From the NCBI GenBank assembly GCA_033816765.1, contig CM066288.1, positions 930,001-994,000 on the forward strand: a DNA stretch of 64,000 bases, read 5' to 3'. The notes beneath the pieces are model-generated. The model saw only the letters and a program-made list of their open reading frames with translations. It was not told the origin of the DNA and searched no databases. This document shows, in pieces, positions 1 to 8,983 of the stretch. A program made the translations under genes and the position numbers. How positions within the stretch are numbered: the stretch's first letter is position 1; each line of letters starts with the position of its first letter. The DNA is from Nothopassalora personata. Lineage: Eukaryota; Ascomycota; Dothideomycetes; Mycosphaerellales; Mycosphaerellaceae.

Positions 1-1509
1 TATGGGCTCACAGTCAACGTTGTGGTCTCGATTCTACCCGGTATTTCGAGATCTTCGATCGTATTGCCAACTGCAGAAGCCATACGCTAGTTGAAGTGGT
101 GCTGGTACTGGACACGCGAGAGACGAGTCCTGGATTTTGAGCGCTTTGATAGTGCCAGTCGCGGACCTTGGGGTAGTCCTGGTACTTCTATGCACGCGAG
201 AATTGTGGAGTGCTGTCTCGATCGCGGCGGCTTTGACAGTCGCTGCCATTGCGATTGGGCCTCTATTCCAGCAGATCCCGGTCTATTCACTTCAGACGAA
301 CACAGCTGGGGTTGCATCGACGTTCCGAAGTGTATTCTTCAACTATGTCGATACTGACGGCAACGCGGATCCATTTATCAGTTCTCAGACCAAGGGTGCT
401 GTCTATGCTGGCCTGTTTAGCGGAGTGGAGTCTCTTGTATCTTGTATCTACACTTTGGCCGGATTGTCCTACCGGTCATTGTACCTAGCCAGCATTCTCT
501 TCCTTGGGAATATGCAGTACTTGTGTAAATCTCACCGCAAAGCTCTACCAGCAAGCTGGCTTGTACTGGATGTTACCGAAGAACAATGGTGGTGCCCCCC
601 TGTCGCTTTAGACGAGCCCTTCGGCAACTGGTTGGCTGACATCGGGACAGTACAACAGTCTTGCTTTTGATCAAGGTTTCGCCAACCAGAGTATGGCGGA
701 CCTGTGCTATGTATGCGCCACCCTTACCTGCCAGTAGCATTGTCAATGCAAGTGCGAATGCTTTCGAATGTGTCTTTTGGCCTTGTATCAAGACGTCTGG
801 AGCCGCTATGGTCAATGGTGCCTGCAAGAGACGATCGTGGATTCCTGGCCGCCATTGACCACCAGACCGGCCAGCAACCCCTAAGTACAGCCCATGTGTG
901 GCTGTGTGTGGCGATTCGGCTGCGAGCATTACGACAGTTCTGGCATACGTGATTCCTCCCATCGGAGGCGATCTCACGATCGAGCCGCCTCAACCTCTCG
1001 AGACTTTCGCCATCAATCTGGATGCTTATAACCTCCTTCGTAACTGGTTGGCAGGCCTGCTCGGGCTCCATTACAACAGCGACTACAACCTCAATGCGAA
1101 CATGGTCCAAGCCATCAATGATCTTGGACAGGCATTCTACTCTGGTCAATTAGTCTCGCCTAACATAACACATGCGTGGCAAATGAACGGGCCAGCTGAC
1201 ACATTCGATGGCCTCGCTACCAGTATGGCCAACTACATGCGAAAGCTCTCCGGCTCACACCTTGCAGGAAAAAGCACCGCAACGAAAATGCAGATGATCG
1301 TGCGTGCGCGCTGGGAATAAGCGATACTGACAGTAGCTCTGCTTGCCCTGACTCTGGGGTTCCTCGTGCTTACTATCGTCTTGACGTTGAGACGGGGAGT
1401 TTCGATATGGAAGAGCTCCAGTCTAGCCTATGTACTACACGGGCTAGACGATGAGAGCTGTGAAGCTCTGACGGCTCGTCGATTCAATCAGATCGAGACT
1501 AAGGCCTGA
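1..1509 (+). pseudogene. DUF3176 family protein, degraded pseudogene (5' end outside window)
   Basis: Pieces of one fungal DUF3176 protein can be read in order across shifting frames. Frame 1 opens with YGLTVNVVVSILPGISRSS and, after a stop at 88-90, the family signature LKW...DFERFDSASRGPWGS. Frame 2 (about 180-400) gives AIAIGPLFQQIPVYSLQ. Frame 3 (about 400-690) gives CPTGHCT, a stop, then FSSLGICSTCVNLT. Frame 1 returns (about 690-1509) with ECVFWPCIKTSG and the C-terminal membrane segment ending VSIWKSSSLAYVLHGLDD. In-frame stops are at 88, 486, 609, 856 and 1318, with at least three frameshifts. The stop at 88 sits where family members usually have Gln (CAG to TAG) and that at 1318 where they usually have Trp, which fits C-to-T/G-to-A decay by RIP. 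The family assignment is from remembered hallmark motifs and its biochemical function is unknown. Confidence 0.82.
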
Positions 1510-3563
1510 GGGTTCCAGCATGAAGATCAGATTGGATGCGGCAAGATGGGGTTGGTTCGGTGTGCAAAGCTGAATGTCGCTGTCAAGCAGACCTCGATCT
1601 TCGTCAGAAGTCCCCCTCACCTCTCGAAGGCTTGTCCCGCTAAGATGGGTGTGACAACCGACCAGCAGCTGGTCCTCTCACATGGCCTTTGCGCACTTGT
1701 TGCACAGCTGCACCCAGCCGTTCCAAATGACAATGTAGCGCGTAACTTCGTGATACAGACAGGCGCATGCGTGTAAGCTCAACATACCCTGCAGTACGAT
1801 GCGGGGACCGTAGGACAACCACACGCGCGCCTCGTCATGCGCCTTGTTGCAGACTATGATTTTGGGGCCGTCAGGAGCGGTATTGTCTTGAGTCGAGGGA
1901 GATGGCCCAGAGAAGCAGCAGCATCGAAGTCGAACAGCCATTTGCGCCATCTGCTGACTGGACGTCGAAGCGTCTTCCAGGGCATCCCATGCAAACGTTC
2001 GTCGCGATTTATGTAAGGCTCCGGGGGTTTGTGGTTGGACAGAAGCAAGAACGGATCTGCAAGGTACCGAAGTCTCGTGCCGAGACGGCGCGAAAATCCC
2101 TGCAAGCCCAGGTGACGAGTTGGCGTCGACGCGTCGGGTGGGCAAAGTCTCAATAGCTTCACGGAGGTCAAGTCTCGAACAAGATAAGTCTGACAAGTGT
2201 CCATAGTTCCATCGACCAAGTAACGCAGAGTATTCCAGCTTCACAGGCACATCGTGAGGCAGAACTCGAGATGCGTCGTAGCGCTAGCGCGTGTCGCGCC
2301 ATTGTTCCCGGTCGTGTTTTACAAGGAGGACAACCCCACCACACGACTGGCTGGATTGCTCTCCAAGTCCTTCGGAGCAACTTCTGGCTGCAATATCCCT
2401 ATAACATATTGAAACACTTGCGACAATGTACGCATAATACTGTACGCTCTTTCAGATAGGCCTTTCTATGTCTTGATGCGATGTATGAGGAGCGGCGTAA
2501 GCTGTGCTGTATATAGAGTGAAAACCAAGGTCACTAATAAGCTTTGTTAGTGCCGAGAAGTACGCGCGCCGAGGTTGTCCTCCTTATAAACACAACCTTG
2601 TTCCCAGCCTATGAGACGGCTCAACGGGTTGTGGCTGTCGCAACTAGGTTTGGAGAAAGTAGACCTCAGGTCTAACCACACAGCAGTCTGGCTCGTCCAC
2701 CTGAGCATGATGGCCTGGCAGCGCCGGTTCCTTGGCTATGCACACCCCGCCGTGGGTTTCAGTGTGACGGATGGGCGAGATGGCGTTGAGTGGTATGTCA
2801 CAGGGACTGTGGGCCTGGCTGGAGGGCGTGCCAGTAGTACCGTTGTGGTAACCGAAGGCTGCCTTGTGGACCATGAGGTTAGGAGAAATGACTACTAAGA
2901 CAAAGCACTCTCGCCAATGAGGGTACTTGTGCCAACGATGGCCGGCCCCTTGAGTAATGGTAGCATAAGTGCATGGCCACCGGGACAAACGGACGGGAGA
3001 GATATAAGCAGCGCGGCTGCAGCAAGCAGGATGGACAGGACAGAGGCATCGTTTGCCTGCAGCGGGAGGATAATAAGCAGATCTGAAACGCTCCCGTTTA
3101 CACGCCGATGAGAGGGATTGGCCTATAGTACGACTAGACCTGAGCTGCGCTAAACATGTGAGTCTAATACCCGCTGCCCCTACTCGTACATTGGAATAAA
3201 GATTTTCGCCACCCCCGCTAGACTCACACGCGGTGCTCTCCTCCGCGTCTTCACTTTTGCTCTGTCGTCGAGAGCTGATTGTTCCTTGTTCCATTCACCA
3301 TCACCGTTGCATTGCCCTTGCGACGTCACTCGTTATTTGCATTTTCTGTGTTATTGAATAACACATTGTCGGCACTTCGCCAGTCATAAGCTGCGACTTC
3401 CTCGCTCCTAAGCGCACTTTCCTCACGACGAACCACAACAAAATCACCCGAATCAAAACCACCAACTGCAACGCTCTCTACAGCTTTTTCAGTGCAGGAC
3501 ACTGACACCACAGCTTTTCAGCTACCAACCACACCTCGACCACATATCGCCAAAACAGCAGGC
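1510..3563. other. Intergenic region upstream of the GH55 gene, containing one MITE
   Basis: About 2 kb without a convincing gene. Open frames on both strands lack recognisable domains and are taken as chance. The one structured object is the inverted-repeat element at 2310-2597, listed separately. The last 250 bases before 3564 are rich in C, A and T and contain no in-frame ATG, as expected for a fungal promoter and leader. Confidence 0.6.
2310..2597. mobile_element. 288-bp MITE with 25/26-bp terminal inverted repeats and 8-bp TSD
   Basis: The left end (2310-2335) reads GGTCGTGTTTTACAAGGAGG then ACAACC. The reverse complement of the right end (2573-2597) reads GGTTGTGTTTATAAGGAGGA then CAACC. 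They match at all but two positions and a one-base gap. Immediately outside lie identical 8-bp direct repeats, TTGTTCCC, at 2302-2309 and 2598-2605. There is no coding capacity inside. Inverted repeats plus an exact 8-bp duplication show a cut-and-paste (class II) non-autonomous insertion. An 8-bp duplication fits hAT-like or Merlin-like transposases, but the GG terminus does not decide between them. Confidence 0.85.
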
Positions 3564-6500
3564 ATGTTCTCGACTCGCAGCATCGCGCTGCTCACCACGG
3601 CACTCAGCGCCATCCTCTCCCTTGCTCCTTCCGCGCAGATCGCTGCAGCACCCGCCCCGGCACCTCAAGCAACACAAACCGCGGCCGCCTCAGGCTACTG
3701 GCTTGAGAACATCGACCACACCAAAGGCAGTGTTTGGGGAAATGGCAATTCCACGTACAAGATCTTTCGCAACGTCAAGGATTACGGCGCCACGGGTGAC
3801 GGCTCGACCGATGACACAGCCGCCATACAATTAGCCATCTCATCCGGCGGCCGATGCGGATTTCCTTGCAACTCTTCCACCATCTTGCCCGCCATCGTCT
3901 ATTTCCCAAGTGGCAGCTACGTGGTCAATAAGGCGATCAACATGTACTACTTGACCCAGGTGATCGGAGACGCTACGAACAAGCCTGTCATCAAAGCCGG
4001 CGGTAATTTCACGGGAATGGCTGTTCTCGACGCCGATCCTTACGAATCATCCGGCCAGAATTGGTATATCAACCAGAACAATTTCTTCCGCCAGGTTCGC
4101 AACTTCGTGATTGACCTTACTGGGTCAACAGATTCCGCCACTGGCATACACTGGCAGGTGGCCCAAGCCACCTCGCTCCAAAATATCGACTTCAAGATGA
4201 AGAAGGGCTCCAACCAGCAGGGCATCTTTATGGACAACGGTAGCGGTGGCTGGATGAGCGACCTCACTTTCACCGGTGGCAAATACGGCGCTTTCCTCGG
4301 AAGCCAGCAGTTCACAACTCGCAACCTCGTCTTCACCGATTGCTCAACTGCAATCTTCATGAACTGGAACTGGGGTTGGGTTCTCTCCAACCTCACCATC
4401 ACCGGCAGCGAGACAGGCATCGATATGTCGAACAGTCCAGCGAATCAGACCGTCGGATCAGTCATGCTCAGCGACAGCAAGATCAGCAGCACCCAGTACG
4501 GAGTGAAGACTGCATACGGCGGCAACCAGACCAGCAGGACCAACGTCCCGGCTACCGGCGGTACCCTGGTACTCGATAACGTTGACATGACCGGCGTCAC
4601 TAGGGCGGCAGTGTATCAAAACGCAACAGGCACTGTCATCCTCCCGGGGGGCCAGAAGATCGATTCTTGGGCTCAAGGCAACGGTGCTATCCAATCCTCG
4701 AAGTCTGTCGCAGGACAGAAGGTTCTGGCCACTAAGCCTATTAAGGCACAATCTCTACTTGCGCCAGACGGCAAGATCTTTGGACGCAGCAAGCCACAAT
4801 ACGAGGATGTACCAGTCGGAAACTTCATCTCGGCGAAAGCTTCAGGTCTCAAGGGAGATGGATCCACAGACGACACGGCAGCAATGCAGACGTTCGTCAA
4901 CAAGGTCAGAGACACCCAGGGTGCCATTGCCTGGTTTGAACACGGAGCATACCTCGTGAAAGACACCATTACTGTGCCGGCTGGAGTCAAAATGACCGGT
5001 CAAATCTGGCCTTTGATTATGGCCGATGGTGCTTCCTTCAACGATGAGACCAACCCAAAGCCAGTGTTCCAGGTCGGCAAGCGTGGTGGCGAATCAGGTG
5101 CTGTGGAGATCTCCGATCTCATGTTCCAGACCAAGGGAGCAGCACCCGGAGCCATTATGATCGAGTGGAATATGAAATCAGAGCAAGGCCAAGGCGGGAT
5201 TTGGGTACGTATTGAAGGGCACAAGGCATCAGCGGCGATGCACGACGCGCCTCCCTCCCTGCACGTCTCCACCACTTTCTGGGACACTGCTGCGTGCTTG
5301 TCAAGTATGACTAACACCCTTCTGTTTCGCAGGACACTCACGTCCGCATCGGCGGCTCAAAAGGCACCGAACTCTCACAAGAGCAATGTCCAGGAAATCC
5401 TGCAGGCGTCGAACCCACCGACAAGTGCAAGGGAGTCTTCCTTATGTTCCACGCGCGCCCAGAATCCAGCGGAATCTACCTTGAGAACGTTTGGGATTGG
5501 TAAGTAATTTTAGGGAGTACATACAACCGTGGCTTGGCTGGCAACGTCTCAAGCTGGCCAAGCTGTCTTACACAGCGGCACGACCGCACATCAGCAGAGC
5601 CCTATAGGGTTGCGCTGAGAGACGTCTCTAGCTTGGGCACGGTAGCATGGCTCTATCTGTTCCCGGGTTGCCGAACATACACTGACTTCCTAATCATTAT
5701 AGGGTCGCCGACCATGACCTTGACCAAAACAACCAGACGCAGATCTCCTTGTACTCTGCTCGCGGTGCACTCTTCCAAAACAAAGGTCCGGCATGGCTCT
5801 GGGGTCACGCAAGCGAGCACAGCGTCATTTACAACTATCAATTCGACGGTGTTGAGGCTCTGTTCGGCGGTTTCCTACAGACAGAAACGCCCTACTTCCA
5901 GCCCAATCCCGAGGCTCCGCAGCCCTTTAAGTTCGACACTAGGTACAACGATCCTACGTTCGCCATCTGCCAGAATTCGACCGGTGCCGCGGTGCCCTGT
6001 AAAGATGCATGGTGAGTAAGCCCAGGTACAGTAGCCATAGTGCGACATCTGAGACACACCATCGCATGGCTTCTGCCCTCCTCCTTGAGACACGTGGGCT
6101 AACCTACCTTACCTTTAGGGGCATGCGAATCGTTAACAGCAAAAATGTCCTCATCTACGCCACCGGCATGTACAGCTTCTTCAACAACTACGCTCAGCAG
6201 TGCGTGGGGCAGAACAACTGCCAGGAGAACATGATTAGGATTCAGAACAGCCAAGTTGATATGTACACGGTGAGTAAAGGCTAAGGACAGAGCGCATTCT
6301 CTGTTGAGACCTGTACCCTGCAGCCAGAGCTCAGCAACAGTTGCCGAGACATTGCAACGTGGTGTCCGAGTATGGCTAACGCCCTTCTGTTTAGGTGACA
6401 ACCAAAGCCGCTGTCAACATGATACAAGACGATGCTGTTGGTTCTCCTATACTAGGTGCTGACAACCGCGATGTCTACGGGGACACCTGTAAGTTCTAGA

Positions 6501-6600
6501 CACCTCTCTCCCATTCAGAGACATTCGCTGACCTTGAACCCTTTTCTTAGTGGCCTATTACTTCACCGGCCAGCGTAACAATAGTGCGGCCTCACGTTGA
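3564..6600 (+). CDS. GH55 family exo/endo-beta-1,3-glucanase, secreted (six exons)
   Basis: Exons are 3564-5204, 5333-5499, 5703-6011, 6119-6269, 6395-6488 and 6551-6600; all five introns are GT-AG and every junction closes in frame, giving 803 residues. The start is the ATG at 3564, which opens a signal peptide (MFSTRSIALLTTALSAILSL, then an AP-rich stretch). The family is a tandem pair of right-handed beta-helices. The first begins at FRNVKDYGATGDGSTDDTAA (residue about 73) and the second at ISAKASGLKGDGSTDDTAAM (about 425); each carries the pectate-lyase-like GDGSTDDTAA turn that is the GH55 hallmark. Length is normal for GH55 (about 750-950). The likely role is extracellular attack on beta-1,3-glucan, for the fungus's own wall turnover, mycoparasitism or nutrition. 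Introns 1 and 4 are similar in sequence (see findings). The exact bond specificity cannot be read from sequence. Confidence 0.93.
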
Positions 6601-7043
6601 AACTTTGCATGGTAGATCCCTTCCCGGCGTACGGCTTGATTGTATGTGAGCTTTCACAGTCTTCTAGAGAAGACCTTTGATGGAGCGAGATATGCGAATG
6701 CAGCCGCGAGAACTATACCCAGTGCTTCAGTAGCATTCCAACGGATGGGATGGGTCGGAGTTCGATCGATTGCGCTCACTTTCGTGGGCTAGGTGTACGA
6801 GGCGTACAGAACGCTCTAGACAGCGTATGCTCAGGTCCGGTTTGACCAAGTAAACAGTCTGTTCAAAAGTTGTCCCTTTTTCGGACCTTCTCCTGTAGCT
6901 TTGAACTCCCTTCCGACCTGCTGGGAGCTGTCGCCACGATAGGCTCTTTCCTACTTGAGTCGACTGTTAGGCAGACAGATCTCAGTATCACAGCCTCCGC
7001 ATTTCAACTTATGGGAACCTCCAATTACATTTGTCGATATCAA
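6601..7043. other. Convergent intergenic spacer
   Basis: A 443-base gap between the 3' end of the GH55 gene and the 3' end of the SDR gene on the opposite strand. It should hold both 3' UTRs. No gene, repeat or clear inverted repeat was seen. Confidence 0.6.
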
Positions 7044-8063
7044 TCACAGCTTCGCCTGCAACACACTCCCTCCATCCAACACCAAAGTCCCGCCATTAAT
7101 ATGCGACCCACCCCTACTGCACAAAAACACCACAGCCGCTGCCACATCCTCCGGGTGTCCCAGCCTCTTATTCGGGCTGAAATTCGCCAGCTGCTCCACG
7201 CCACCACTCATCTCCATCAGGCCGTTCGCCATCTTCGTCGGGAAGAAACCTGGCGCCAGGCTGTTCACGAGGATCCCTTGAGGACCTAGCTCGAGGGCGA
7301 GGTTGCGTGAGAGGTGGAGGGCTGCGGCTTTGGAGGCAGAGTAGCCGTAGGTGCCCTGTTTGCCTAAAGTGCCGACGCCGATGCCTGCGATGGAGGCGGT
7401 GACGATGATGCGGGAGGGGGATTGGGTCGTGCCGCGTTTTCGGAGGAGAGGGGCGAATCTGGAGTCGTCACAAGGTTAGTGGTCAGATTCCTCCTGGTGT
7501 TTGTCTCAAGGATGGATCGCACGCACTTCTGCGAACACACGAAGACACTCTTGACATTCAGGTCCATGACTTTCTGGAAGGCGCTCTCGGGGTGCTTGTC
7601 GAACTCTTCTCCCCAGGTGGCTCCCGCGTTCGCGAACAGGATGTCGACGTGATCGGTGTGCTTCTCCACCTCTTTCACTAGTCTCTCGACTTCGCCGGGT
7701 TTTGCGATGTCGGCGGGGACGGAGATGGCCTGGCAGTTCCCGGGCAGGGCGTTGAGGGCGGCGACGGCTTCTTCGCAGGCTTTGGCTTTGCGGGAGGTGA
7801 TGAAGATCTTGGAGCAGCCGGCTTGGGCGAGGCTGTGGAGACGTACGTCAATGCTCGATCGAGGTGGCAGAGGATGGATGTGGTTGCTTCTTACCCAGAT
7901 GCAGCGTGGAGGCCGAGACCTCGCGAGCCACCGGTGATGACTATTGACATGTCAATCGTTGTCGCCCGCTGCCCATATCGTGCCTCGACATACCCGCTAC
8001 TTTGCCCGCGAGCGAGAAGATGTTTTTGAAGTCATTGAGCTTGACATCTGCTTCGGCCGACAT
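7044..8063 (-). CDS. Short-chain dehydrogenase/reductase (SDR), 3-oxoacyl-ACP reductase-like
   Basis: Four exons on the minus strand: 7994-8063, 7895-7940, 7527-7832 and 7044-7458. All introns are GT-AG and phases match, giving 278 residues, typical of classical SDRs. The cofactor-binding motif GKVAVITGGSRGLG is only assembled by joining exons 1 and 2. It is followed by the NAG motif (ILFANAGATWGEEF), the catalytic YSASK with upstream Ser (IIVTASIAGIG), and the C-terminal GGTLVLDGGSVLQ common in FabG-type enzymes. The best guess is a cytosolic NADP(H)-dependent oxidoreductase of the kind often named rhamnolipid-type or 3-oxoacyl-ACP reductase in fungal genomes. The substrate is not predictable. 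The start is the ATG at 8063 (MSAEADVKLNDFKNIFSLAG). Confidence 0.92.
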
Positions 8064-8983
8064 GATTGCGGTGGACTGCGACGTGAGTGCTCTGGAAGGA
8101 TAGTAACGGGCGATGATCAGGAATGCTGAGATGATGGAGAGAGATGGGTGATCTTTACAAGAACGATGGACACTTACACACGAATTCTTCCTACAATGGG
8201 ACGTCGCGAGATGCTGCTCATCGTGCAGTTGCAGTTTACCGAGGCTCGGTGATGTCGCCACAAGTGTCTGTCTCGTTGTAGTCAGGCCACTCGCCCTCAC
8301 GCCTGGCGTGATATCCTGAGCTTTGGAAGACAAGATGATGAGCACCGAATGAAGTCGGAACGCTCCGGCGCATCAGCAATACAAGGGAAGCCATGGAGGA
8401 CATTGATTCGCTCAGCCTCTCCTCATAGCGAGCGACAGTATCAGCAATGACCATCTATCTACACGTTCCTCCACTGCGCGTTCCCATCGCTACCAAAGCC
8501 ACCCATCATCATCGTGATAGCATATCATCTTCATACCACCATCAAATGCATGTCGCCTCTCCAAGCAACATTAGCTAGGCCTCCGCGCGGTCCATAGATA
8601 CAAAGTGCCTCTTTCCCGGTTGAGCGCTTCTGTTCGCCACCATAAATGTGATAAAAAAAACGCCACGCCCATGAAATCCTTTTTGACGCTGCCGCCTATT
8701 GCGTGCAGATGCTACGCTAACTAAACGCTGGATTGGCATGATGCATGCCAGTATGAGCCACGAAGCACTGAGCCACAAACTCGCTATCTAAATTGGTGTC
8801 GTAAGCAATCGCGTAAAGACGGTGTAACAGAAACGCCAGAAGTAACGTGATGGGCCAACGTGCATGTTGGTATCCGAGCAGCGCAATGATGCAGCGTTCG
8901 TAAGATCGTTAGATGTATCCTCCTGGGTATGCATGCACCATAACGACTGGAGGGCAGGTCGTGACCATGACTGGACCCCTTTC
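8064..8983. other. Intergenic: SDR promoter and transportin 3' UTR
   Basis: 920 bases between two minus-strand genes. No further gene was recognised; the open frames present are short and featureless. A run of eight A residues near 8649 is the only simple-sequence feature. Confidence 0.55.

Noticed and set aside
1678..2250. 190-codon minus-strand frame left of the first MITE
   Set aside because: I considered a HET-type or F-box relic, but no family motif could be recognised and the frame overlaps competing ones.
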